Assembly (NCBI GenBank): GCA_028386065.3
Contig: JAKUCV010001643.1
Span: forward strand, 105,555 to 169,554
From: Turnera subulata
Taxonomy: Eukaryota > Streptophyta > Magnoliopsida > Malpighiales > Passifloraceae
Reading direction: 5' to 3'
DNA: 64,000 bases
Part shown: positions 1 through 9,276 of the stretch, in pieces
How positions within the stretch are numbered: position 1 is the first letter of the stretch
Layout of the letters: every line of letters begins with the position of its first letter
Program-made: the position numbers and the translations under genes
The notes under the pieces: generated by a model
Told to the model about the DNA's origin: nothing
Database searches by the model: none
The model's input: the letters and a program-made list of their open reading frames with translations, nothing else

Positions 1-1600
1 TTTTCTTTCTTGAGTTGTCTTGCTTGTGTCGACATCATATAAAAAAAAAAGAAGTCGAACTTTATTTTATTTGTTGCTGTCGATTTCTTTTATTGTATAT
101 AAAAAAAACAAAAAGAGCTGCTAGTTGTTGATTGTCGATTTGGAAGAAAATAAAAGAAAAGTGTTACAATTGTTTGTGTTGTTGGTGTAATCGACTTGGT
201 GGCAGCAAATTTGATAAAAAAAAAGTGAAATCGACTGACCATTGCGGGTTGGAGAATTCGGCAAAAGTTGTTTGAATTGCAGAAATTTGCTTGATTGGGA
301 TACTTTCCGCGGGTTGTTAGGGTATCTAGCTGGTTAACATTCTTTGATTCTGTGTAATTTTTGTGTTTTTCTTTCAGCTTTTCTAATTGAGCATTCTTTG
401 TCTCTTATTGTTCAATTACTACAAGTACCATCACATACAATTTTCTTGTTCCTTGTGTGTGACTATCTTTTCTTTCCGGAGTTAATTTTTGCCTCTAGAG
501 TTGAATTGTCTATTTTATTGATAGGAAATCTTCGACTCTTTCTTAAAGTGTTGCAGGTTTGTTTATTATTTGATAAGATTTACTGATCCCAAAGAATAAA
601 CAAAGTGAGATTTCAAGAGAGGTAAAAGGCGAGTGTTTTTATCAAATTGCCACGAGAGCCAAACACGAGGGAAACACGTGAGGAGCTTTTATTAGTAACA
701 AGTTTCTTGTAGGTATTATACCACGGTTGGATCAGGCGGAAGCAATACTTGAGAGGAGACGCCCGCATCTATGGAGGTGTTGGAGAGGTTCCTTAAGCAA
801 ATGGATGCTCGTTTTGCTGAGATGAAACAGGAGCTGAGCACTAGAATGGATCAACAAGCACAATCCATTCAAGAGCTTTCTACTGCTAGGGTGGCGCCAA
901 GAGAGGAAGCACCCGTTGACCAACCCCCACGCAATCAACAAGTTAGGGAGGAGCCCCGAGATGTTGATGATGATGCTGAGGACGATAACCGTCCTGCTGC
1001 TGCAAGAGTGCACCATTTTCCCCCACGGCTTAGGAGAGGAAGAGGAGTTCACCTACCACCACCAAGAAGAGGTCGATTATATAATGAAGATGACGAAAAA
1101 GACCGAGGGCATGGTAGACATGGGAGGCATGAGAGGGATGACCGAAGAGATAATAATCTTAGGAGCATCACGCTTAAAATTCCTTCTTTCCAAAGAAAGG
1201 AAGATCCTGAAGTTTATCTCAAATGGGAGAAGAGACTGGAATTAATCTTTGCTTGCCACAATTACTATGAAGAGAAGAAGGTACGATTAGCTGTGGTTGA
1301 GTTTACAGATTATGCTTTGGTTTGTTGGGACAAATTCGAAGGTGATAGGTTGCGCCTTGGGGAGGATTCTATTGATAGTTGCTTGGAGTTGAAGAGGATC
1401 CTAAAGAAGAAGTTTGTTCCCCGTTCATGCTATAGGGAGTTGCATTAAAGACTCCAGGCATTGCGATAAGGATCTAGGAGCATTGAAGAATATTACAAGG
1501 AGATGGAGAAGATAATGCTTCGAGCAAACATTGATGAGGATAGAGAGACCACTATGGCGAGATTCCTTGCTGGGATGAATAGGAAAGTTGCTCACAAAGT
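1..1600 (+). mobile_element. Element A: partial CRM-like LTR retrotransposon (leader plus gag)
   Basis: The window opens inside the leader of a Ty3/gypsy element: positions 1-725 align by eye with the leaders at 2280-3037 and, reversed, 14937-15690. A gag region follows and stops at about 1600, where it joins the middle of an LTR (1601-2218). The equivalent intact gag in element C runs on, so the rest of A and the first third of the next LTR are deleted; the junction shares only one or two bases. The 5' LTR must lie left of the window. The leader has no TA microsatellite expansion, unlike elements B and C. Confidence 0.85.
771..1600 (+). pseudogene. gag of element A, broken
   Basis: This is the capsid part of a chromovirus-type Gag, which forms the virus-like particle in the cytoplasm. 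The conserved core around DPEVYLKWEKRLELIF, the ACHNY stretch and the EFTDYAL motif are readable. The start codon used in B and C (ATGGTTGGATCAGG) is ACG here, so the first available Met is at 771. The frame is stopped at 1446-1448 and again near 1468, then remains readable as EEYYKEMEKI to about 1600, where it is cut off by the LTR junction. Zinc knuckle and protease are deleted. Nonfunctional. Confidence 0.85.
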
Positions 1601-2218
1601 TAAAATGCACTTGAAGTCGACGGACAGTTTCTGTCCAAAAATTCAGTTTGTCTTTTTGATATTTGGGTCAAGTCCATGTAACTGGTTTTAATTATTGTGG
1701 ACTTTAGTTAATTTGTTGGGTTTTAATTAGTCCAATATGTTGTTGGATTAAAAGGTCAATCCTAGTCCATTAAGGTTTGGGAGAAGTCAAGCCTAATTAG
1801 GAGTACTAATAGGTGGTGGCCGACTTGGCCTTTGAGGAGGTGGGCGACTTTGGCCTAGAGGAGGTGCCGACTTGGTGCCTATAAATAGGCTCTTAGGGGT
1901 TCATACTTAATACACATTATTCTTGCTATTTGATAATAAAATTTAAGGTTTTTATTACCTTGGTTATTTGCAAGTAGAATTGATTTCTTCTTGTTTATTT
2001 GAGGGATTGTGTTTACTTATCAAGTGATTGATTTGCTAGTGGCGTATTCAAGATTCCTAGCTTTTATTACTCTATTGTTGCTTAACGACTTTGTTTTGTT
2101 TTGAGGTGATAGAGGTAATTGTTGAAACCCTAATTTGGTTGAATTTGGTTGTTGATCATGGTGACTCAATTGAATCGGAGGTGCTATCTAGCTTTGTTCT
2201 GGTAGTGTTGCCGTATCA
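1601..2218 (+). repeat. LTR2, 5'-truncated LTR of the CRM-like family
   Basis: This matches positions 5992-6648 of the complete LTR downstream and ends in the conserved GTATCA terminus at 2213-2218, directly before a primer-binding site. The first third of the LTR (the part that encodes the basic tail in complete copies) is missing. A TATA box CTATAAATA lies at 1879-1887, with three 24-bp units (starts 1818, 1842, 1866) upstream. It serves as the 5' LTR of element B. Under the inversion model in the findings it is one of two hybrid LTRs. Confidence 0.85.
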
Positions 2219-2220
2219 TC

Positions 2221-2234
2221 TTGGTAGCGGAGCC
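2221..2234 (+). other. Primer-binding site of element B
   Basis: TTGGTAGCGGAGCC follows the LTR end by two bases, where minus-strand priming starts in LTR retrotransposons. It resembles the initiator-Met tRNA site (TGGTATCAGAGC) with two internal differences. The same variant occurs in C, E, F and G. Confidence 0.75.
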
Positions 2235-2370
2235 TAGGTATCAATTTCAACTACGTATCCCTTTACTTTTCTGCAATTTATTTTCCATTCTTGAGTTGTT
2301 TTGCTTGTGTCGACATCATATATATATCAAAAAAAAATCAAATTTTCTTTTATTTGTTGCTGTCGATTTC

Positions 2371-2377
<7 letters not shown>

Positions 2378-2430
<53 letters not shown>
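2378..2430 (+). repeat. (TA)n microsatellite in the element B leader
   Basis: About 26 uninterrupted TA units in the leader. Element C has a similar array at the same place (15543-15599); element A has only a short TATATA-like stretch. Any reading frame across it is an artefact. Confidence 0.95.
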
Positions 2431-2434
<4 letters not shown>

Positions 2435-3037
2435 GCTGCTAGTTGTTGTCGATTTGGAAGAAAAGAAAAGAAAAGTGTTACAATTGTTTGTGTTGTTAGT
2501 GTAATCGACATGGTGGCAGCAAATTTGAAAAAAAAAAGTGAAATCGACTTACCATGTTGGTTGGAGAATTCGGCAAAAGTTGTTTGAATTTCAGGAATTT
2601 GCTTGATTGGGATACCTTCCGCGGGTTGTTAGGGTATCTAGTTGCGTAACTTTCTTTGATTCTGCTTATTTGTTGTGTTTTTTTTTCTTTCAGCCTTTCT
2701 AATTGAGCAATCTTTGTTTCATATTGTTCGATTACTATAATATTCATCACATACAAGTTTCTTGTTCTTTGTGTGTGACTATCTTTTATTCTTGGAGTTA
2801 ATTTTTGCCTCTAGAGTTGAATTGTCTATTTTCTTGATAGGAAATTTTTGACTCTTTCTTGAAGTGTTGCAGGTTTGTTTATTATTTGATAAGATTTACT
2901 GATCCCAAAGAATAAACAAAGCAAGATTTCAAGAGAAGTAAAAGGCGAGTGTTTCATCAAATTGCCACGAGAGCCAAACACGAGAGATACACGTGAGGAG
3001 CTTTTATTACTAATAAGTTTCCTGTAGGTATTATATC

Positions 3038-5045
3038 ATGGTTGGATCAGGCGGAAGCAATACTGGTGAGGAGACACCCGCAGCTATGGAGGTGTTGGAG
3101 AGGTTCTTTAAGCAAATGGATGCTCGTTTTGCTGAGATGAAACAGGAGCTGAGCAGCTAGAATGGATCAACAAGCACAATCCATTCAAGAGCTTTCTACT
3201 GCTAGGGTGGCGCCAAAAGAGGAAGCACCTGCTGACCAACCCCCACGCAATCAACAAGCTAGGGTGCAGCCCCGAGATGTTGATGATTATGCTGAGGACG
3301 ATAACCGTCCTGCTGCTGCAAGAGTGCACCATCCTCCCCCACCGATTGGGAGAGGAGGAGGAGTTCACCTACCACCGCCAAGAAGAGGTCGATTGTATGA
3401 TGAAGATGATGAAGAAGACCGAGGGCATGGTAGACAAGGGAGGCGTGAGAGGGATGACCGAAGAGATAATGATCTTAGGAGCATCAAGCTTAAAATACCT
3501 TCTTTCCAAGGAAAGGAAGATCCTGAAGTCTATCTCGAATGGGAGAAGAGAGTGGAATTATTCTTTGCTTGCCACAATTATTCCGAAGAAAAGAAGGTAT
3601 GATTATCTGTGGTTGAGTTTACTGATTATGCTTAGGTTTGGTGGTACAGATTCGAAGGTGACAGGTTGCACCTTGGGGAGGATCCTATTGATAGTTGGTT
3701 GGAGTTGAAGAGGATCCTAAGGATGAGGTCTGTTCCCCGATCATACTATAGGGAGTTGCATCAAAGACTTCAAGCATTGCGAAAAGGATCTATGAGCGTT
3801 GAAGAATATTACAAGGAGATGGAGAAGATAATGATTCGAGGAAACATTGATGAGGATAGAGAGACCACTATGGAGAGAATCCTTGCTGGGATGAACAGGA
3901 AAATTGCTCACAAGGTTGATTTGCAAAATTGCTTAGACATGGAGGAGATGTTGTCAACTGCCATCAACATAGAGAAGCAATTGAAGGAGAAAGTGCCGAA
4001 GAGTGCTTATTCTTATTTATCCAATTGGAGTTCAAGGTGGACTTTGAGGGATGGGAGGCAACAAGAGAAGCCAAGAGAGGAGAAAGCTAGGGTTGCCGAT
4101 TTCAAGACACTCCCTACTACATCCAAGCCGAGTTCCTCTACATCCTACAAGCCAAACTCTACTACGCCTACAAGGCAAATCAAGTGCTTCAAGTGTTTAG
4201 GACCTGGACATATTGCTTCTCAATGTACAAACAAAAGAGTGATAATTGCTCGAGGTGGCGAGTTCTTTTTTGATGATGAGGCGGAGGAAGAAGACGACCC
4301 TGCCCTACATGAAATGCCCGAATTGGAGGATATAGATGCCGAATATAATGTGGAGGCCGAAGACAGCTTTCGGGGAAGAGAGCTATTTGTCACAAGGAGA
4401 GTTTTGAATGCTCAAGAAAACGATGATGAGATCGAGCAAAGAGAGAATATTTTCCATACTAGGTGTTTGGTTAATGACAAGGTTTGTAGCTTGATCATTG
4501 ATGGAGGAAGCTACACTAATGTAGTGAACTCTATGTTGGTGGATCGTATGGTATTAGAGTGGCAAAGACATCCTAAACCCTACAAGCTACAATGGCTGAA
4601 TGACATGGGATAAGTTAAAGTGAACAAGCAGGTTTTTCTTTCCTTCTCTACTGGAAAATATTCCGATTCGATTTTATGTGATGTTGTACCTATGCAGGCA
4701 AGTCATACCTTGCTAGGGAGACCATGGCAATATGATAGGAGAGTTGTGCATGATGGGTTCAAAAATAGGTACTCATTCACCGTGGGAGATAGGAAGGTGT
4801 TACTTGCTCCATTGACTCCACAAGAAGTGTATTATGATCAGATGCATATGAAGAGGAGCGTGGAGGAATGGGAAAAGAAGAAGGATGCCGAATTGGCTTC
4901 CAATGGTGGGAAAGAGAGGATGACTGAGAGTCATGCAAAAGGAGAGGAAAAGAAAGAAAAAGAGAGAGAAAAAAAAGAGAAGGTGTTGTCGACACCAAGG
5001 AGGAAGAAAAAGAGGAGGCCGAGTGTGAGAAAACAAAAGAGATAA
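3038..5045 (+). pseudogene. gag-protease frame of element B, decayed
   Basis: The start is the ATG at 3038 (MVGSGGSNTGEE), as in C. The order is: N-terminal helical and Arg/Pro-rich region, capsid core (DPEVYLEWEKRVELFF), zinc knuckle CX2CX4HX4C at 4185-4226 (CFKCLGPGHIASQC), an acidic stretch, then a retropepsin-like domain with catalytic motif IDGGS at 4497-4511 in place of DSG/DTG, the LLGRPW motif, and a Lys/Glu-rich linker. Damage: one extra base near 3155, stops at 3600 and 3633, a stop at 4611 just after NDMG, and a frameshift near 5000. In the ancestral form this was one frame running into the tail at 5066. Not functional as it stands. Confidence 0.85.
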
Positions 5046-5065
5046 AAGAAGCCTCAAAAATTTTT

Positions 5066-5959
5066 TTGTTAAAAGGCTCAAATGAGAGAGATGAGAGGGT
5101 TGACTATGAGAAGAAGAAGAGTTTGTTTGTATTTCTATACAAGGAAGTATGGTTTAAAGCTAATCTCAACCCTTGTCTTTCTAGATGTGGTGTGTTTCTT
5201 TTGCAGGTTCCTAATGATGCTTCTCCTAAAGGATTGCCGGTCCTAGAAGAAGATGGATCTATACATGGGGCACCGATTACAATCAAAAGGGAGCATCAGG
5301 TTTTAAGTTCCTTTTCTACGACTTTAATGCCTAAATTGGATAACATGATGAGGAATTTAAATTATTATTTTATTGATTTTCATCCACATAAATTACTTAT
5401 TATGCATACTTTTGAGTTATTATTTTGGAAGGAACAAATTAATGCTACCTGCATGTTGCTTGATCCGGGAGGAGAAGCTAGAAGCATGAAGCTTGATCTT
5501 TTGCGCATCATGATGGGTTCGCAAGGTGAGTACAGTGATCATACCATCATTGATATTGCTGAATTCTCTCTTATTGACTTTGTTGGTATCGATTCCAGGA
5601 CGAATCGCTTTGAGGAGGGAGGGAATGATGCAAGTCACCTAGGCGAAATTGGAAACTTGAAGAATGATGCACAGCAAGGCAACCATGGAGGATGCAATGG
5701 TGTCAAGCAAGAAATTTGCATGTATTCCAACAAGATCAAAGTTCATCATCATAAGCTTACTTTCAGATTCAAGTCCAAAATTCGATCTCACAAGAAATTT
5801 AAGAAGAGATGGAGATTAAAGTCGAGAACACGAAGAACTCGCGCAGAAATTCCTGGAGCGTGCAGTCTCAGAAATAAATTCATATCTAGAGCTATACAAC
5901 TCGAATTGCTGCGATCTTGGACTCTATGGAAAGATAAGACACTACAACTTTTATGTTGA
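5066..5959 (+). CDS. Tail frame of element B: unknown segment, integrase-type end and LTR-encoded basic tail
   Basis: A 297-residue open frame. Residues 1-40 resemble the spacer that precedes reverse transcriptase in related elements (SLFVFLYKE). Residues 50-180 match nothing I recognise but are conserved in elements C and E. Residues 175-190 (DSRTNRFEEGGND) resemble the end of gypsy integrases and are encoded by the polypurine tract. The frame then crosses into the 3' LTR, where the last 110 residues are strongly basic (SHKKFKKRWRLKSRTRR). No reverse transcriptase, RNase H or integrase core lies between. Whether it is translated as part of Gag is unknown; the ancestral frame appears continuous with gag-protease. 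Confidence 0.7.
   Translation: MLKGSNERDERVDYEKKKSLFVFLYKEVWFKANLNPCLSRCGVFLLQVPNDASPKGLPVLEEDGSIHGAPITIKREHQVLSSFSTTLMPKLDNMMRNLNYYFIDFHPHKLLIMHTFELLFWKEQINATCMLLDPGGEARSMKLDLLRIMMGSQGEYSDHTIIDIAEFSLIDFVGIDSRTNRFEEGGNDASHLGEIGNLKNDAQQGNHGGCNGVKQEICMYSNKIKVHHHKLTFRFKSKIRSHKKFKKRWRLKSRTRRTRAEIPGACSLRNKFISRAIQLELLRSWTLWKDKTLQLLC
5612..5625 (+). other. Polypurine tract of element B
   Basis: GAGGAGGGAGGGAA, all purine, ends exactly where the 3' LTR begins (TGATGCAAG). The same tract occurs in E (48372-48385) and, reversed, in C (12342-12355). It also fixes the LTR start. Confidence 0.9.
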
Positions 5960-6648
5960 GCCCAGAAGCTGAATCTGCCGTTTTATTTACTTAAAATGCA
6001 CTTGAAGTCAACGGACAGTTTCTGTCCGAAAATTCAGTTTGTCTTTTTGATATTTGGGTCAAGTCCATGTAATTGGGTTTAATTATTGTGGGCTTTAGTT
6101 TATTAGTTGGGTTTATTTTGTTGGATTTTATTTAGTCCAATATGTTGTTGGATTAAAAAAGTCAATCCTTGTCCATTAGGGTTTGGGAGAAGTCAAGTCC
6201 AATTAGGAGTGGTAATAGGTGATGGCCGACTTGGCCTTTGAAGAGGTGGCCGACTTGGCCTATGAGGAGGTGGCCGACTTTGGCCTAGAGGAGGTGCCGA
6301 CTTGGTGCCTATAAATAGGCTCTTAGGGGTTCATAATTAGCACACATTATTCTTGCTGTTTGATAATAAAGTTTGAGGTTTTTGTTACCTTGGTTATTTG
6401 CAAGTAGAATTGATTTCTTCTTGTTTATTTGTGGGATTGTGTTTACTTACCAAGTGATTGATTTGCTTGTGGCATATTCAAGATTCCTAGCTTTTCTTAC
6501 TCTATTGTTGCTTAATGACTTTGTTTTGTTTTGAGGTGATAAAGGTAATTGTTGAAACCCTAATTTGGTTGAATTTGGTTGTTTATCTTGGTGTCTCGAT
6601 TGAATCGGAGGTGCTATCTAGCTTTGTTCTGGTAGTGTTTCCGTATCA
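5626..6648 (+). repeat. LTR3, complete 3' LTR of element B (1023 bp)
   Basis: It runs from TGATGCAAGTCACC after the polypurine tract to GTATCA. It contains the coding basic tail (to 5959), four 24-bp units upstream of the TATA box, and the 3' region shared with all family members. It is followed at 6649 by CTTCC and the downstream half of a reverse transcriptase gene, so 6648 is a true insertion boundary. Confidence 0.92.
6224..6317 (+). promoter_or_regulatory. LTR promoter: four 24-bp repeats plus TATA box
   Basis: Units built on GGCCGACTTGGCC start at 6224, 6248, 6272 and 6296 and lead directly into CTATAAATA at 6309-6317, a standard plant TATA box. Copy number varies between LTRs: three at 1818, three in LTR D, four and three in the two LTRs of element C. 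Promoter-proximal arrays of this kind act as enhancers in some plant retrotransposons; that role is inferred here. Confidence 0.75.
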
Positions 6649-6915
6649 CTTCCAGATTCCAATCCACCCAGGTGATTAGGAAAAATTGACATTTACCTGC
6701 CTCTATGGCACATTTGCATATAGGCGCATGGCATTCGGCCTGTGCAATGCACCAGCCACATTCCAGCGCTGCATAATGGCTATATTCCATGACCTGATCG
6801 AACATACAATGGAGGTATTCATGGATGATTTCTCTGTTTATGGCACTTCTTTCGATACTTGTTAGGCTAACCTTGAGACTGTGCTGGCACAGTGTGAGGC
6901 TCTCAACCTGGTACT
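6649..6915 (+). pseudogene. Athila-type reverse transcriptase, downstream half
   Basis: The plus-strand frame starting in the CTTCC repeat reads the palm of a gypsy reverse transcriptase: TFTCLYGTFAYRRM, FGLCNAPATFQRC and the catalytic FMDD box followed by FSVYG, the Athila-type form of YxDD. Stops occur near 6679 and in the region after FMDD. It ends at 6915, where a Tat/Ogre-type LTR piece begins. The upstream half of the same domain is at 8840-9276 on the other strand. Confidence 0.88.
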
Positions 6916-7852
6916 TATGAGAACCCGAATCAAAATTACTTGGGCCTTCTCACTTATTCCTTTCACCTTCTTCCTCGAGTCCATCCCATGTCAATGAAGT
7001 CGCCGCCTAAGTTTTATTAGGGGCAGAACTCAGGAAAAACCCTTGAATGACTCCTTAGGCAACGTGGTCATAGCGAATCAGAGACATGGGATCTGGGGTT
7101 CGTCATGGATGGGAAGGTGTTAGGCACCCATCCATGTTGGGTCGAAAACTTGTGCAATTGAAGAATGAAGTGTGCCTTGTGCAGGTGTGCAATTGTGACA
7201 AATAAAGAGAAGGGGAGAAGAAGAAGAATTGGGTTGCATCCCGTTGTAAAATAGAGACTACCTACATACCCTAGTGACCAGGGTCAAAGCCACGTAGATC
7301 TAAGCATGGCACTAATCGACCACTTACATCATCAAAAACATCAGCATATATTCAGCAAGAGACAATCAAAAGAATGGTTTAGTGTAGCGTGACCGGCCAG
7401 TAGCCCTCCTCTAGCTCCTTGCAATGGGTAGAGTTCTACACCCACCTTCTTGCCACTTCTAAGCTTAATGGTTGATCCTCTTCTTGATTCCTCCTTTCTG
7501 GACTACTGCTTGATACTCCCCATGAAATTCCTCCAGAGTTTCTGCCTAAGAATATATTCCTAATCTTGGAGAAGTAAAATTTCTCCAAGCAACAAGAGCT
7601 TATAGGTGTGTATGTGAAGAATATTGTGTGTCCTTTGAAATGTGAGTTAAGGGTTCTATTTATAGTGCTCTGGGTAGCCTAGGGGCGTGGGCCTGCATAA
7701 TGGTGAAGATTATGCACGAAAATCTGGTCCAAAATCGCGTTGGATCGAAAAACAAACAAAATCAGGGAAATTGGGCTGTTCTGGACACGTATGACCGCCA
7801 TGGCCAGTGGTCATCCGTTGGATGGCGGCCAGGGCCGACAGTCATTGGTGGA
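6916..7852 (-). repeat. Tat/Ogre-type LTR, 3' part only
   Basis: The reverse complement follows the 3' two-thirds of the LTR at 9277-10853: GC-rich GACCGCC module, region before the TATA box, the block CATGGATGGGTGCCTAACACC, and the end GGGTTCTCATA (normally CACA). It is cut at 7852 by LTR D, between ...GGTCA and TCCACC of the LTR as seen intact near 9950. Confidence 0.85.
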
Positions 7853-8839
7853 TGATACGGCCACACTACCAGAACAAAGCTAGATAGCACCTCCGATTCA
7901 ATCGAGTCACCAAGAACAGCAACCAAATTAGGGTTTCAACAATTACCTCTATCACCTCAAAACAAAACAAAGTCGTTAAGCAACAATAGAGTAATAAAAG
8001 CTAGGAATCTTACGCCACAAGCAAATCAATCACATGATAAGTAAACCCATTCCCTCAAATAAACAGGAAGAAATCAATTCTACTTGCAAATAACCAAGGT
8101 AATAAAAACCTCAAACTTTATTATCAAATAGAAAGAATAATGTGTGTTAAGTATGAACCCCTAAGAGCCTATTTATAGGCACCAAGTCGGCACCTCCTCA
8201 AGGCTAAAGTCGGCCACCTCCTCAAAGGCCAAGTCGGCCACCACCTAATACTACTCCTAATTGGACTTGACTTCTCCCAAACCCTAGTGGACTAGGATTG
8301 ACTTTTTTAATCCAACAGCATATTGGACTAAATAAAACCCAACGAAATAAACCCAACTAATTAACTAAAGTCCACAATAATTAAACCCAATTACATGGAC
8401 TTGATCCAAATATCAAAAAGACAAACTGAATTTTCGGACAGAAACTGTCCGTCGACATCAAGTGCATTTTACGTAAAGAATACGACAGATTCAGCTTCTG
8501 GGCTCAACATAAAAGTTGTAGATCTTCGTCTTATATTTCCATAGATTCCAAGATCGCAGCAATCCGAGTTGTAGAGCTCGAGATATGAATTTATTTCCAA
8601 GACTGCATGCTCTAGAAATTTCCGCGCGAGTTCTTCGCGTTCTCGACTTTACTCTCCATCTCTTCTTAAATTTCTTGTGAGATCGAATTTTGGACTTGAA
8701 TCTGAAAGTAAGCTTATGATGATGAACTTTGATCTTGTTGGAATACATCCAAATTCCATGCTTCACACCATTGCATCCTCCATGGTCGCCTTGGCGTGCG
8801 TCATTCAAGTTTCCAAATTCGCCTAGGTGACTTGCATCA
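7853..8839 (-). repeat. LTR D: lone LTR of the CRM-like family (987 bp)
   Basis: Complete from TGATGCAAG (8839) to GTATCA (7853) on the minus strand, without an internal region. Its two flanks do not match: TCCAC-type sequence of a Tat LTR beyond the 3' end, CTTCC of a reverse transcriptase beyond the 5' end. A solo LTR from within one element would keep the same 5-bp repeat on both sides. The mismatch, together with CTTCC next to LTR3, marks it as a recombination product. The LTR-encoded tail is open at 8808-8491. Confidence 0.88.
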
Positions 8840-9276
8840 GGAAGAATCTAGAATATCCATCCAGATGGAAAAAATGCGTATGCTTGGCTAGCCTTTCTAA
8901 CATCTGGTCAATGAATGGCAAAGGGAAATGGTCTTTTCGAGTGGCCTTATTGAGTTTTCTATAATCTATACACATCCTCCGATCTGTGGCAGTCCTAGTT
9001 CGTATGAGTTCTTCTTTTTCCTTTTTTACTACTGTCATTCCTCCCTTCTTAGGAAATACATGCACTACGCTAACCGAAGGCCTATCTGTTATTGGATAAA
9101 TGATTCCTGCGTCAAGTAGTTTCAACATTTCCTTTTTAACCACCTCCTTCAAGATTTCTACTATGGGTTTACTTCCATCTTCTAAGAGAATGCGATGCAT
9201 GCAGAGATTAGGGTTTATACTATCAAGTCATCAATGGTATATCCTATTGCCTTTCTGTGTTTGTTGACAACAGTGC
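8840..9276 (-). pseudogene. Athila-type reverse transcriptase, upstream half
   Basis: The minus-strand frame 9200-8840 reads the start of an Athila-like reverse transcriptase: CMHRILLEDGSKP, VVKKEMLKLLDAGIIYPI, PKKGGMTVVK, MCIDYRKLNKATRKDHFPLP and FIDQMLERLAKH, ending in a GYSRF motif at the LTR D boundary. Stops precede the Met at 9200, though the connecting sequence (AIGYTIDD) is readable to 9276, where a Tat/Ogre-type LTR was inserted. It is the missing N-terminal half of the fragment at 6649-6915. Confidence 0.88.

Larger units (their letters stand above)
1601..6648 (+). mobile_element. Element B: CRM-like gag-protease LTR retrotransposon lacking pol
   Basis: B consists of a truncated 5' LTR, primer site, 0.8-kb leader, gag, zinc knuckle, protease, charged linker, a tail frame, a polypurine tract and a complete 3' LTR. 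The internal region is 3407 bp, almost the same as element C (3415 bp), so the absence of reverse transcriptase, RNase H and integrase is a family property, not an accident of this copy. The DGGS protease and the gag core resemble centromeric CRM chromoviruses as I remember them. The right flank is CTTCC followed by an Athila-type reverse transcriptase fragment. Confidence 0.85.

Noticed and set aside
732..1052. Open frame antisense to gag of element A, with a similar one at 14607-14927
   Set aside because: It is a shadow of the Arg/Pro/Asp-rich part of gag; codon pattern and conservation follow the sense strand.
2291..2587. Open frame across the TA microsatellite (also 15383-15622)
   Set aside because: The Ile-Tyr run is produced by the repeat; the surrounding sequence is untranslated leader.
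7853..8839. LTR D as an ordinary solo LTR
   Set aside because: Flanks gtgga and ggaag do not match each other, while CTTCC matches the flank of LTR3; recombination between elements explains it better.
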